This document shows, in pieces, positions 41,464 to 53,674 of a stretch of DNA of 64,000 nt. This DNA is from Catonia carolina (lineage: Eukaryota; Arthropoda; Insecta; Hemiptera; Achilidae). The position numbers and the translations under genes were made by a program. A model generated the notes under the pieces. That model was not told the DNA's origin and did no database searches. It saw only the letters and a list, made by a program, of their open reading frames with translations. The DNA lies in the NCBI GenBank assembly GCA_035578175.1, contig JAQMRL010000001.1, positions 438,605,124 through 438,669,123 on the forward strand. Direction: 5' to 3'. Each line of letters starts with the position of its first letter. The stretch's first letter is position 1.

Positions 41464-42795
41464 ACGGGTGTTTCAAAAAGGACGCACTTCGAAGTTTAAG
41501 GGTTAATATTTTCTGCATAGGGAATATTTTTTCCCCCCAAATAACAGTTGGCACTACCGTACTCATTGTTGACCCATTGTGTACTACTGACATGTACTAG
41601 TGCTATCCCAGTATTCATTTGTGTCTGTATAAGTTCAAACATGGTTTTTTCAAAGGATGAACGTGTTTTTATTATTGAAAGTTATTGCGCATATAAATCT
41701 TACGAACGAGTGAAAGACGAGTTCCAGTTAAAATTTCCCAATTCTGAAGTACCTAATAACACCACAATATCGCGTCTGATTAATTAATTTCGTGAGACTG
41801 GCAGTGTACAGGATCGGAAAAGCACAGGTCGACCATCAGTGTTAACAGAACAAGTTTTGGACGATGTGAAACAACGTTTGACTACCTCACCCGGCAAATC
41901 ACTTTGAAAGTTATCTTCACAGGCTGGATTATCACTATCTTCCGCTTTAAGGGCTACAAAAAATTAAATCTGCATTCTTACCGCATCGGTGTGGTTCATA
42001 AAATGAAATAAGTTGACCATGGGAAACGTATACAGTATTGTCGTTGGATACGTTCTCTTGTTAATGACAACGGTGTTGAAATATTGGATCGTGTTTATTT
42101 CAGTGACGAAGCATGGTTCCACTTGGATGGTTACATCAACAGCAAAAACTGCCGAATATGGAGCGCTCATAATCCTCACACATTTCATGAACGTCTACTA
42201 CACGCACGTAAAATTGGTGTTTGGTGTACGATCTCCCGGCGTCGTATTGTTGGGCCTTTATTTTTTGACACATCTGTAGATGGTGTGGTGTACCGCAACT
42301 TAACTGAACAATTTATAACGTTGTTAGAATTACACGATTTAGATTGTTGGTTTCAGCAGGATAACGCAACGTGCCATACTTCTACTGAAACGCTGAATAT
42401 GTTACGAGAATTTTTTGGCCATCGTGTAATATCAAAAGGATTGTGGCCACCAAGATCCCCAGATCTTACTCCTGCGGATTTTTTTCTTTGGGGGAATTTA
42501 AAGAGTAAGGTTTTTAAAAACAATCCTCATACAATTGAAGAATTGAAGGCTAATATTGAAAGTGAAATTACAAACTTTAATGAGCAAACACTACGAAAAG
42601 TGGCTGCAAATGTTATGAAACGTGTCCGAACTTGCATTACAAGTGGAGGAAGTCATTTTTAACATTTATTGTGAAGTTTTAAAGGTAATCTGAATGTTAT
42701 AAAGGTAATAATTTCATACCGTATAATTTGTAATTACTTAATGTAATAAATTAGCGTTCTCAAACTTCGAAGTGCGTCCTTTTTGAAACACCCGT
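41464..42795 (+). mobile_element. Nearly complete mariner-superfamily element
   Basis: 1332 bp between TA (41462-41463, 42796-42797) with 31-bp inverted ends ACGGGTGTTTCAAAAAGGAC... The transposase covers nearly its full length but is broken. Confidence 0.9.
41641..42663 (+). pseudogene. Mariner-superfamily transposase, full length with three stops and a frameshift
   Basis: Begins MVFSKDERVFIIESYCAYKS (DUF4817-like helix-turn-helix). Stops at 41785, about 41905 and 42009, and a one-base deletion near 41960. From 42084 the frame is open: VYFSDEAWFHLDGY, FQQDNATCHTSTET, WPPRSPDLTPADFFLWG, ending TCITSGGSHF. Second and third catalytic Asp are 38 residues apart by my count, different from the DD41D copies here, so a different lineage. 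Confidence 0.88.
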
Positions 42796-42797
42796 TA

Positions 42798-43472
42798 GTT
42801 TTTCAGTTAAATTTAAACGTTTTCCACGCAGCTGGACAACGCTCGTTAGTTAACGATTAACTGCAATACAAGATGAATTGCGTGACTTTTAAAATCCGCA
42901 CTGGTAGCGTGGCGTACTCGAACACCTGGTATAGATACTGAAGTCACGAGATTACCTTTTGCGTATGGATGGGCTGTGAGGAAGGAATGTGAAAATTTGC
43001 AGTGCTGCCAACCTCAACAGTGAGACACTACCGTGCAGTTTCTACATAAATTTTAAAAGCTGTAGTTTATTCAGAGAAAATGTCACTTCATAAACCTTAT
43101 AATAAATAAATGTGACCTGTAATATTTCCTATAGATTAAGTACATGACTAGAAATTTTTGACTTACTGTAATTACCAGCTACCTTATTCTATTGGGACAA
43201 AATTTTCTACGAATGAATCGCATTCTTTTACTATTCCTGTCACCGGCGTCTTCACTATCAGTCTCACTTAGTATCTACCTAACCGTTTCTTTTTCTTACC
43301 AGTTGTCAACAAAACTGTTGAAGAAGAATAACTTCTTCACGTTTTTAATTTCCTTCTTTATTTTTCGAATTGTGGAAAGAGAAACATTACAGTAGTTAGT
43401 CACTTGCTCCAGGCTTTTGTTAAAAGAGGCAGGGAAACGCATTTTTTTATTTTAGCTTCAACTTCACAGTAC
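42798..43472. other. Unassigned sequence
   Basis: No gene or clear repeat recognised. Confidence 0.5.
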
Positions 43473-44462
43473 TTTATTACACTGCATATTAGATTTCGTT
43501 TAGCACTGTGATTAGTCTGTGAAACAGACTAATTTCTGTGAAACAGAAATGATTATTATGTAGCTAATCACTCCACAAAATTGTTCGAACAAAAACCTAC
43601 TTATGCAGGAAAAAGTTCATGAATAAATTACCCCAATTTTTAAAATGTTGTGATAATTTGAATTCCTTTAAAAAACATCTGAAAAATTACTTGATCGGTG
43701 AAACTTTTTATAGCGTACAAGAATTTCTTTCTTGATAGTAGTGAGACATTGTGTGATTCTTAAATGTATTTCAGGTGTTATAGCTGACATGTCCTATAGT
43801 TCTCCTGGAGTCTCCTGGACGCAAAAAAGAAAAAGAAAGTCTGCCCACGTTTTTGAGAAACTAACACTTCTGTTTATAATAACAAACAGTTATATTCGTA
43901 CAGTTAACCTTCAAAAGATTCCGCGATATACTGTATATGCTCTGGGTATAGTATAAACTGTTGTTGTAATGAAATAAAAGCAGTCGCGCATGCGCACTGA
44001 TGCTTTTCCCCTTTACCCCTCGTTGCAAACAAGGGCAAACTTGTGACTCAAGTGACTAAACCAAACTGGTTTTAGACGCTCATACGCATTGTTTGACACA
44101 AATTGTAAAGTTTAGAACAATGAACATACATTAAAACAGTGGTTCTCAACCTTTCAGGCACTGTGTCCCTTTCAAAACTGATGTGAGCTCCCCCCGCCCA
44201 CCATCACCACTATAAGTGACCTTTGTTTGCAACGAGGGGTAAAGGGGGAATAGCATCAGTGCGCATGCACGACTGCTTTTATTTCATTACAACAAACACA
44301 ACAGTTCATAATGTACCCAGAGCATGTACAGTAAATCGCGGAACCTTTTATAGGTTAATTGTACCAATATAACTATTTGTTACCGTAAACAGAAATTTTA
44401 GTTTCTCGAAAACGTGGGCAGACTATTCACAGCTCTGAACGAAATCTAATATGCAATGTAAT
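43473..44462. mobile_element. Second fold-back element, long inverted arms
   Basis: The left arm (43473-44060, with about 280 extra bases after GTGATTAGTCTG) and the right arm (44185-44462) share GCATATTAGATTTCG, GTCTGCCCACGTTTT, and ATGCGCACTGATGC-like blocks in inverted order. The centre holds a hAT end. Short palindromes (GTCTGTGAAACAGAC, TTTCTGTGAAACAGAAA) occur at 43511-43548. Confidence 0.72.
44136..44205 (+). mobile_element. hAT end fragment
   Basis: CAGTGGTTCTCAACCTTTC is a standard hAT terminus; only about 70 bp remain, in the centre of the fold-back. Confidence 0.65.
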
Positions 44463-44468
44463 AAAATT

Positions 44469-44773
44469 GCCCATAACAGACAGGTGGAGTGTCAAATTAT
44501 TTACACTCAATCTGTTAGTTGCAGGGCTAAAATAAATAGTTCTGTTTCTCATCACAATGGTCAGCCAATTAAATGACTGAACCATTTAAGAACAGAAGAG
44601 GTACAGGTGCAAAAGACACTAATCAGAGTTGTCTCCTCTGAAAGTAATGAATTTTGTTATACAGCCAAACCCTGTGGTGAATGAAGTGAAAGTGTCATTT
44701 TCAGAGTGGAAAATATGTGCTTTTCAGAGGGGCCCGGCATGCTGATAAGCGTATTTTTTCACTCAGTGAGGAA
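44469..44773 (-). repeat. Repeat C, copy C6 (partial)
   Basis: From TGCCCATAACAGACAGG to CACTCAGTGAGGAA; the head is missing. Confidence 0.82.
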
Positions 44774-44983
44774 ACATTTAGACGTCCATCGTCTAACACG
44801 GCCGAAAGTAAACTAAATTATAATACATAAATCCATCTCTATGGTAATTATTACAACAATTAAAAATTACTAAACGTGTTATGCTTGGTGTATTTTAACG
44901 GACACTTTTTCAGTAATTCTTATATAATTAAAAATTTTTATCATTTAATTCCAATTAAAATTAAAATTTTCAGTCGTACTAGC
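44774..44983. other. AT-rich unassigned sequence
   Basis: Nothing recognised. Confidence 0.45.
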
Positions 44984-45790
44984 GGGTGTTTTATTAAGGA
45001 CGCAACCCTGATTAAAAGAAAATAGAAGTAATACATCGGTAAATTTTCTGTCCTTCCCCAATCGGTATGTTGGCAACAGTGTACTCAAGGCCAACTACCT
45101 ATGACAGTTAAAATGTTCCAGTCAAGCATTAGTGTTGACAGCAGACGTTTCGTTATATTGTGTTAGCAATGGTTTTTTCCGAGGAAGAACGCGTGTTTAT
45201 TGTAAAGACTTACATAGCGAGTAAATCTTACAAATGTGTGCAACCGGTATAGGTACGGCAGCGTGAGTTTATTCTCTTTGAGCTGTGTCAAATTTTGTTC
45301 CTCATCACTGAAATAAAAATGATCCAACACTTGAATACCATTTTCTTCAACCAAAGATCGAAACCACCGACAATATTGTAATCGTTTCTAATGGTCTGTA
45401 GCTTTCAGTTCATGAGTTACGCCAACGCGATAAGGATGCAAATGTAACTTTTTCGTAGCTCTGAAAACAGTAGTTAATGTTAGCCCAGCTTGCGATGATA
45501 ATCTTCTTAGCGATTTTTTTGGTGATTTAGTCAAACGATTTTTCAAATCTTCGAGAACTTCCGCGGTTAACTTTGTTGGCTGGCGAGGTGGTTTCTCATC
45601 GAGTACACTCCCAATTCTACGGAATTTATTTATCAAACGCAATATTGACGATTTATTCGGAACGGGCAGAACGGGGAAATTTCAACTGAAACTTATCTTG
45701 TACACATTTGTAAGATTTACTCGCTATGTAAGTCTGTACAATAACATGCATTCTTCCTTGGAAAAAACCATTGCTTCCCCCTTTATCCCC
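44984..45790. mobile_element. Rearranged mariner with inverted duplicate of the transposase start
   Basis: Left end GCGGGTGTTTTATTAAGGAC. The transposase start (…ATGGTTTTTTCCGAGGAAGA, VFSEEERVFIVKTYIASKSY) lies at 45169-45243 on the plus strand and again, diverged, at about 45660-45772 on the minus strand. Between them is the middle of a transposase on the minus strand. Complex deletion/inversion product. Confidence 0.75.
45163..45775 (-). pseudogene. Mariner-superfamily transposase, N-terminal half, disrupted
   Basis: From 45775 leftwards: a diverged start, then RLINKFRRIGSVLDEKPPRQ, LRRLSSQAGLTLTTVFRATK, LHLHPYRVGVTHELKATDH (open 45388-45642), then QYCRWFRSLVEENGIQVLDH and FYFSDEEQN, where the first catalytic Asp block ends at a junction. 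No second or third catalytic region. Closest in this window to the element at 41464-42795. Confidence 0.8.
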
Positions 45791-45851
45791 CCGTAAATTT
45801 CCCCCTTTGATTTCCATATCTAAATTTTTACAGTTGCCATGTTTGATTTTA

Positions 45852-46248
45852 TGCCCATAACAGACAGGTGGAGTGTTAAATTAATTGCACTCGATCTGTT
45901 GGTTCCAGGGCTACAAAAAAAGTTCTGTTTCTTATCACATAGTCAGCCAATTCTATGACTGAACTATTTAAGAACAGAAGAAGTAGAGGTGTAAAAGACA
46001 CTAATCAGAGTTATCTCATCTGAGAGTAATGAATTTCACTATACAGATACAGCCAGACCCTGTGGTGAATGAAGTGAAGGTGTCATTTGCAGGGTGGAAA
46101 GTGGATGCTTTTTTGGAGAGCCTGGCATGCTGATAAGCATAATCTTTCAACTCAGTGAGGAAGGCAATTGTAAACCACCTCACTCTTTGTTTTACTTAGC
46201 AAAACCTCTACTGGTTCAAACCAGCCTTTCGGCTGTTGACCTAACCAA
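45852..46248 (-). repeat. Repeat C, copy C7
   Basis: Full length; an extra AGATAC near 46042. Confidence 0.85.
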
Positions 46249-46855
46249 CATGCTAGACTGTGGCAGTCCAATCAAAAATTTAAATTGACCTTGATCAAAT
46301 TTAGTTGATAAACACTGCCTTAGGTAGTGTGGGTGATACGTGAACACAAACTCCGACTCAGAAAATTGAGATCATTGCGGTCTGAGTCCGGTAAGACATT
46401 ATGTAGCGGGAGTATTTTAGAGGCTTACTTGGATTTGACGAATGAAGATGCACCTTTTTGGTAATCTCTACTGAAAATTCATATTTAAAGTTAGTTGTTC
46501 ACAAGATTAACCAATAAAGAGGAAGTTTTGGCGTGTATTTCCTTCACTTATTTTCCCATCTAAAACAAGATTTTTTTTGGACATGTCAAGATAAAACTGT
46601 TAAACAAAAAGTTTATCACAATGATAAATTCATCACTTACCACAAAAAATTTGTTTCTGCTACTGCTTACTTCAGTAGGCTTGTCATTAACCCCATTGTA
46701 TCAAATATTACACAAAATTAAAAATTTAAAAGTCAAACACAATAATAAATTCATCACTTACCAATAATTTTTCCCGCTGCCTGCTTAACTTAGTTAAGCA
46801 AGCAGCTTAACTAAGCTGCTTAGCTTAGTTAAGCCAAGCTTAGTCTCAGGCTATC
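46249..46855. other. Unassigned AT-rich sequence with clustered palindromes
   Basis: A repeated ATTCATCACTTACCA motif (46630 and 46750) and, at 46780-46842, stacked palindromes built from GCTTAACTTAGTTAAGC. Confidence 0.5.
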
Positions 46856-47372
46856 GTAGGACCATATTTTTTGAGGATGACAATGAACGTGCAGTTACAG
46901 TGAATACACAGCGCTATGTTAAAATGTTGGAGAACTGTCTTCAACCGGAATTAGTTCGTAATCCGGTTTACCAAAACATGTTTTTTCAACAAGACGGTGC
47001 TACCTGCCACACATCCAGGGCTTCAATTATGTTTTACGGCGCTTGTTTCCCAATCGCGTCATTTCTAAGAACGGACACATTTTATGGCCAGCCAGATCAC
47101 CAGATCTCGCAGCATGTGATTACGTTCTATGGGGACACTTAAAATCACGTGTTTTCCAATCTCCACCGCCTGGAAATGTACGGGAACTTAAAGAACGGAT
47201 ACGTGAAGAAATCAGCGAGAACAGAATAAAGATCTTTATTCTGTTCTCGCTGGAAGAAATGGCACAAATTCCTACAGCCACATTACGAAATGTGATGAAT
47301 AACCTTCGTACACGAGTTCAGGAATGTGTGCGACAAAATGAAGGATACCTTTATAATACGATTTTCAAGTAA
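46856..47372 (+). pseudogene. C-terminal half of a mariner transposase with an internal hairpin
   Basis: Frame pieces: [33 protein letters not shown], a frameshift, RVISKNGHILWPARSPDLAA, CDYVLWGHLKSRVF, ending NEGYLYNTIFK. N-terminal half absent. Inside, at 47214-47253, the sequence AGCGAGAACAGAATAAAGAT is followed at once by its inverse copy, inserting residues that break the usual alignment. Confidence 0.85.
47214..47253. repeat. Perfect 20-bp-arm palindrome inside the transposase
   Basis: CAGCGAGAACAGAATAAAGA directly inverted with no loop to spare (centre GATC). Confidence 0.92.
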
Positions 47373-47607
47373 TTTAAAAAAAATTTAAATATGTAAGTAT
47401 TACTTAGTATATTCTAAATTAATTAAACTACATTTTTTAACTTCCTCACGGTGTTTTCATAATCGCCCGATTCAATTATCAAAACCCGTTATTACAAAGA
47501 CAAAGCATATTTTTTTGTGCAGGCTAATTTCCAAAAAAAACTAAACGGATTTTTATGAAATTATGACAGCATACTAGCATTTATATTGAAAACAAGATTT
47601 ATTTTTG

Positions 47608-47814
47608 TTTGTTGCGCCAATGCCGGCCGCATTGGCGCAGTTGGTATTGTGCTCGCCACTCATCATGCGGTCCTGGGTTCGAATCCCACTCAGGCTTGGC
47701 ATATTTTCATACGTTACAAAAAATTATTTCATCCTCCATTGTATATAGTTCACCCCAACATCGTCGCTAATGACCGTTGTAATTGATGCGACGTTAAATA
47801 AATGAATGAAAAAA
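47608..47814 (+). repeat. tRNA-headed SINE family T, copy T4 (full length)
   Basis: 13-bp duplication AAGATTTATTTTT (47595-47607, 47815-47827). Head GCCGGCCGCATTGGCGCAGT, B box GGTTCGAATCC, tail GACGTTAAATAAATGAATG and poly-A. Confidence 0.92.
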
Positions 47815-47877
47815 AAGATTTATTTTTAAGTTTTCAAAAAGTGATAAACCTAAGGGCCCTAATAAAAATTTCCATAA

Positions 47878-47878
<1 letters not shown>

Positions 47879-47916
<38 letters not shown>
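47879..47916. repeat. (TG)n microsatellite
   Basis: About 19 uninterrupted TG units. Confidence 0.95.
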
Positions 47917-47917
<1 letters not shown>

Positions 47918-48149
47918 ACATGTGAGTAGGTATTTCTATTGAAGTAGTTGAAGGGGTTTGATGATAGTGAGTGACCTACGCGGGGCAAATTATCAAAACA
48001 TTGTTTTGTGTGTGTGTGTTTGTACGTGCGCGCGCACTCGGATGTTGGAGTATACATTCGATTTAGCAGCTACACAATTTCTCTTATACATTTATTTAAA
48101 AAAAAATTATTACACATGTTTGGCTCGTGAAGCTGCGTGGGGCATGCTA

Positions 48150-48536
48150 GTCAGTAATATACATAGACTAGCGGGTCCCGCGTGGCTTCGCCCACGCAAA
48201 CCAAACAAACATACAACTGTACAAACAAACGTAAACAAAGAATCAACTGTTTAAGTATACTCTCTGTATTTCTTATGGGAAGGTATTTTTGCGAATTCTA
48301 CCATTTAAAATAAAAATTTTGCAAAATCCTTTCTTAGCAACAGTTTATAAAACTTAAAATGATCTATAAATCAGGATATCTCTTTTTATATAATGAATAG
48401 CGCCCCGTCGTGGCTTCGCCCATGCAATTTTAAGGCTATGATTCTGTATTTTAATTTGCTAATAACTGATTTATAATCTGCTAATAACCTATTTGCTAAG
48501 TCCCAAGTATAATTTTTTGGAATTACGTATAAAGAA
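48150..48536. repeat. Unclassified repeat with CGTGGCTTCGCCCACG motif
   Basis: CCCGCGTGGCTTCGCCCACGC at 48178 and CCCCGTCGTGGCTTCGCCCA at 48403 look like two pieces of one repeat. Similar motifs are common in insect non-LTR elements (from memory, not checked). Confidence 0.4.
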
Positions 48537-48892
48537 CAATTCACACACATCAATCGCGTCACCATTCCGAAACGGAACCGGCACGGCCACTCGAAGTCAA
48601 AATTGATGACAGTATTCACACATGTACGTCAGTTTTCCTTCCGTCAAACTCCATTCAGTCATTTTACAGAGACAAACACGTCCGTAAAAAACAAAATATC
48701 GTCGAGAAAAAATATCGTTTTGACGGTTCGGTGACGCCGACAAGACTAACCCACCGGATTCGGGACGGTGCCGGTGCTCAGTGTAGACAATGTCATTAAT
48801 TTTTCAAGAAAGAATATTTTTCTGTGACTGAACTTCTCGGAATGACGGAACTGAGACGTGACGTGACGGATGTGTGTGAATCGACCCTTATG
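48537..48892. mobile_element. Probable miniature inverted-repeat element
   Basis: About 356 bp with ends CAATTCACACACATC / GATGTGTGTGAATCG (inverted), further pairing in CGTCAC and GGAATG blocks, and higher GC than its surroundings. Class unknown; no clear target duplication. Confidence 0.55.
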
Positions 48893-49668
48893 GTGAAAAA
48901 ATGAAAAAGAGAAGGATTAGCATATTTCCTGAATTTACATAAATAACTGTTGTTTTATTTAAACTTAAGTTAGATTTAAGAAATAACTTTATCCTATGCA
49001 TTTTACTGAATTGGTTGAGACAAATTTTTTAAAAATTAAATTTTAATTGTTCGGTTGCAAAAATCATTTTTACAATGTCAGTCAAATACACTGTGTGACT
49101 TAAGCAATAACATTCGTATTTTGCATAATAAGTAATAATACTATAAAGCATAAAAAAACATAACACTTATTATGCTAATTACAACAATTCTGGAATTAAT
49201 TCTGACTAAAATGTAAATCCAGTGTTAGGTCAAAAGATTAAACACTATGTACAACATCCGGAGTGAAAAAAGTAAAAGATTAAAATCGTTGTTGAAGTCA
49301 ATTCAACTTCTGGGAAAATAGCTATAGTTTTGTAAAATTGTTCTGCTGTACGATAAGAACGTAATACTGGATGCTATCCTCCTATGCCTATGGAGGGGGT
49401 AAATGTGTGTTGGAGAACCAGCCGTAAGCGTAGCGCTTCGCGTTGATTTCTCATCCTCGCATCAGTGGGGGGAATTTTTGCTGTTTCTTCCCTTTAAAAT
49501 CAAAATTTTGCAAAATCCTTTCTTAGTGCGCGCTTACACAACATAATAAAGCTAATTTCCAAATTTCAAGTCTCTAGCGTGAGTAGTTTCGGCTGTGCGT
49601 TGATCTACAAATGAATCACCCTGGACATGGACATGGACATGGTTGTCCTTTTATATAATAGATAATCA
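48893..49668. other. Unassigned sequence
   Basis: No gene. A GACATGGACATGGACATGG hexamer run at 49624 precedes ATATAATAGATAATC, resembling a retroelement tail. Confidence 0.45.
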
Positions 49669-49845
49669 GCTGCCTCCGTAGCGTAGTAGTTAGCACAGTA
49701 GCTTAATACGTGGAGATCTCGGGTTCGATTCCCGGCCAGGGTCTGGAAATTTTCACAAGTCAAAACCCACTGTTCTCGATACATTACCCACCGTAGTCGC
49801 TAATAACTAACCTAACTACTTGATACCACTTTAAATAAATAAAAA
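49669..49845 (+). repeat. tRNA-headed SINE family S, copy S2
   Basis: Head GCTGCCTCCGTAGCGTAGTA (A-box-like), B box GGTTCGATTCCC, body shared with S1, ending TAAATAAATAAAAAAG. Confidence 0.85.
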
Positions 49846-50740
49846 AGCAGAAAAATAATAATAATAAATTTATTTGTTTGTTTTTAGGGGCTAGCCCCAC
49901 ACAAAATAGAGTAGCTACATTTTTCATTGTTAAAGTAATATTCATACTAACACTAGTTGAATAACAAAATAAATACAGAAATGTTTGACAGCAAGTATTG
50001 GTTGAGTCCCAGCTGCTCCGTGTAATTGTTGTGGAATGGAGTGAGTGCGTTTTTATAGTAGTGAGAGAATGAATGAGTGTTAGTAGTGTTTCACAGCTGA
50101 TGCATTTGTACTGGTAGCGTGTACTAACTAGACTAAAAAATTTTTTTATCATTTGGCACATTAATTTAACAAATACCTACCGGGTTATTAACTTGGTCGG
50201 ATTCATAATATTTAACTTACCATTCTATATCAAAATATGTAAATAAATAAATGTAATAAATACAAACAAATATGTTAAATACGGAAAGTTTGAAAACGAA
50301 TGTTTTGTATCAGAGTAATAGAACAATCGTTCTCCCAGCATGCGTCACTCATTCATTATACCTCATCCGTACCCTTCACCCCGCAACTAAACGTAGCTTG
50401 GACCCGCACATCAGATTTTAACAAAGTAGGTAGATCAGACAATTCAATAACAATAATTGTACAAAGAGATTGATAATATTATTTTCTAAAAACAAACAAA
50501 TGGATAAATAGATGGACTAATTAATCTAGGTGGCGGTGGTTATAAGGATGCCCTAATAAAACAATTTACAACTGATCCAGAAAACTACAAACTCTAAGTA
50601 TAAACTTTTGTAATCACCACCAAAAAAAATTAAGTAAACTAGTGAATGAGGACAACCAACGCCCTGAACGCCAACAACCCTTCACCCCTCTCACCACGCT
50701 ACAAGAACGGGAAAACCTATGACAACAAGAAATGTAATAT
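49846..50740. other. Unassigned sequence
   Basis: A 125-codon minus-strand frame (49784-50161) starts in the SINE and has no recognisable domain; I do not call it a gene. Confidence 0.45.
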
Positions 50741-50981
<241 letters not shown>

Positions 50982-51400
50982 CAAAATCAAAATAATACAC
51001 AATCTAAGCTAATCTCAACTATATAATAAAACGAATACAATATTTTTACATTAAACAGTCATTAAAATTCTGTCCTATTTTCAGAACAGAGTTAGAACTT
51101 TCAATGCAGTATTCAAAATGTATAAATCGCATTCATTTTCAACAAAACAATTGAAATTTACTTCGATCGACCAAAACAGAAATAATAATAATAATTACTG
51201 AATTTCATTTACAACGATATCAGAAACAATTACTGAACAAAACAAAACCTTAACATACAAAATAGCGACTCTGAATGAAGCGATTTATTAGGATATAAAC
51301 AATTTTTTTAAAAAATAAACTGACTTTTTAAATGTCACATAACTAAATAGCATAAATTTTCATTAATAAATGGTAAATCTAACGACAAAAACTACCAAAT
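50982..51400. other. AT-rich unassigned sequence
   Basis: Nothing recognised before the first LINE fragment of the tandem array. Confidence 0.5.
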
Positions 51401-51591
51401 AGTAGTTCTCCCAAAAGTACAATACACCAGCGAGATTCTCTTTGAGCCATATAAAGTTGGAGAAGTAGAAAGGATTGTAAAATATAGGGTGATTCAAAAA
51501 GAGCGCCGGTTTTGATATATCAAATTAAGACATTTATTTTATTGAAAAACTGAAAATAAATACATCAACAAGTTCATCTTACCTTCCGATT

Positions 51592-52262
51592 TTATGTATG
51601 AAAAATGATGTCATGCATGTGTCCTCCTCTACTGCGCTGGCACGCATCAACTCTGTCCATGAAATTGGATATTACTGCACGACAAGTTTCGACTATGTGG
51701 GACAAGTTTCCGTATGTGGGGTTTTCTAAACCCCACATACGGCAGTCCTGTTTAATAACAAAACCGTTTAAGTGGAAGTGCGCCTCATCACTGAAAATGA
51801 TTTTGTTTGCGAAGGTGTCATCATCCTGCCGTTTTCTCAATACCCAGTCAACAAATTGTCGTCTCTTCTGGTGGTCTGCCACTTTCAAATGTTGCGTCAA
51901 CTGAATTTTATACGGGTGATATTGGAGATCGTACTGAAGAATTCTCCGTACAGAAGAACATCTTAAACCCAATTGTTGAGAACGGCGACGTATTGATTTT
52001 GCTGGGCTAACAGCCACACTGTCACGAACCAACGCAACGTTCTGCTCAGTTCGGCCAGAACGACGACGTCCAGAACTTTTATGGTCGACTGTTGAACCCG
52101 TCTCAAAAAACTTTTTCATGAGCCAGCGAACTGTTGATTCATTCGGTGCTTCATACGTCCTAGAGTACCGCGAAGTCGCCTGACAGTAGCCGCATAACTC
52201 TCTCCACTCTGGTAAAATGTTTTGACGATTAACACTCGTTGCGCAATAGTAAACTTCTCCAT
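51592..52262 (-). pseudogene. Mariner transposase with frameshift and loss of two catalytic blocks
   Basis: The likely start is ATG at 52262 (MEKFTIAQRVLIVKTFYQSG), then a frameshift near 52160, then APNESTVRWLMKKFFETGST, SPAKSIRRRSQQLGL, IIFSDEAHFHLNGF. The reading then jumps from GLENPTYG directly to the C-terminus (SRGGHMHDIIF), so the second and third catalytic Asp are lost. At the junction lies a perfect palindrome. Confidence 0.85.
51708..51744. repeat. Perfect palindrome at the deletion point of the transposase
   Basis: CCGTATGTGGGGTTT, TCT, AAACCCCACATACGG. Confidence 0.93.
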
Positions 52263-52507
52263 GGTTAGACAGAGACTGCGAGAGTATTACACTGCGAACA
52301 AGAGAAACTACAACTGAATCGTCAATCGGAATGTTCTCCGAAATAGAAAGGAGGTCAAACAATGTTGCCAACCGATAAACAAAAATTTACCAGCCGTTTA
52401 AAAACCGGCGCTCTTTTTGAATCACCCTATAGAAAGGTGGATAGTCAGAAAATGCATAAACAAGAAACACATAATAGAGGGTCAGTGGAGGATCTCAAAT
52501 GAAAAAA

Positions 52508-53440
52508 TCTGGTGTGAAACACTCACACAACTTTCTCTTGCCAGTGCAAAAAATTTAAACAATATAACCTAACATTAGTAATAAAACATTAGAAATAAAC
52601 AAAAAACTAACCTCAAAAAACATAACCTTCTTTTAATCATGAGTGAAAGACGCAAAATGAAAATCTACCTCAGTTTGGCTTAAAAACATGGAAAATCACT
52701 CTTTCACGCTAAACTACGCTCTGTAGAGAAAAATGCTCTAAATAAAAGTTGTAGATCTTTTAATTTCCTATAAATTTGATTATATACACTTTTGTCATAA
52801 AATGCGTACTAAAGCCGAAATCTTAAAAAAATCGATTTTTCACACGTTTTCGTGAGAAAAAAATAGGAAATCGCTAATTACTGCTAAACTAAGCGTTATA
52901 CAAATAAATGATTGAAATAAAAGTTGTGGTTTTTAAATTTTCTACTACTTTTATTATATAAATTTTTTCGCTAAATTGCATATTAAAGCCGTAATCTTAA
53001 AAAAACTTTGTTTTTACGTGAAAACAGCCTCACCTAGAATTTCAGCAAACATGACACCTACCCTATCTTGTTGAGAATAAAAAATTGAGTAAATCAAGCG
53101 ATTTTAAAAAAAATCGTAGGACCAGTTTTTGAGAAAATCGCAAAAAAGTGAAAAATTACACGAATAAACTACTACTTCCGGTTGACCGATTTTAATGAAA
53201 ATGTTTGTGTCGGGTCTGGTAGTGGTATGTAACTTAAGTTTCAAGTTTCAAGTTCGTACGATGTTCCGTTCTTGAGATATTCTGTTCACACACAGACACA
53301 CACACAGACCAATCGCTAAAAACATGTTTTTTGGGTTCAGGGGGTCTGAAAACGTATAGATCCGGTGAAAACTCGATTTCGAAAAATTGACATGAAAACA
53401 ATACTTTCCTTCCTATATATTCATATAGGCAAGAGAAAGT
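52508..53440 (-). repeat. HINE-like repeat, copy B11 (full length)
   Basis: 933 bp inserted in the unit-1 LINE fragment at an A-run; the other units show the empty site (GAAGAAATACATACG). This fixes the family ends as TCTGG...AAAGT on this strand. Confidence 0.92.
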
Positions 53441-53674
53441 AAAAATACATACGATAATAACCACGGTAATAAATTTCTACAGGAAAAAAAGAATTTCATT
53501 CATGGGGCACCTACTTATAGCAGAAAACACCAGACTTGCTAACTGGGAAAAAAACAACAAAAGCGAAAGGATAAAGGAAGTCCAACAGGACAAGAAAGAG
53601 TTGAGAGTTTCAAGGGAGGATCTGATTACAAAATCTGGAAAATACGACTAGCTGATTAAAACTTATCTGATAAT

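Larger units (their letters stand above)
51485..52429 (-). mobile_element. Deleted mariner with TIR TAGGGTGATTCAAAAAGAGC
   Basis: 945 bp between TA (51483-51484, 52430-52431). Inverted ends of about 30 bp. Carries a truncated transposase. Confidence 0.9.

Noticed and set aside
49784..50161. A 125-codon minus-strand frame
   Set aside because: Begins in unassigned sequence, ends in a SINE, and shows no domain, signal or homologue in the window.
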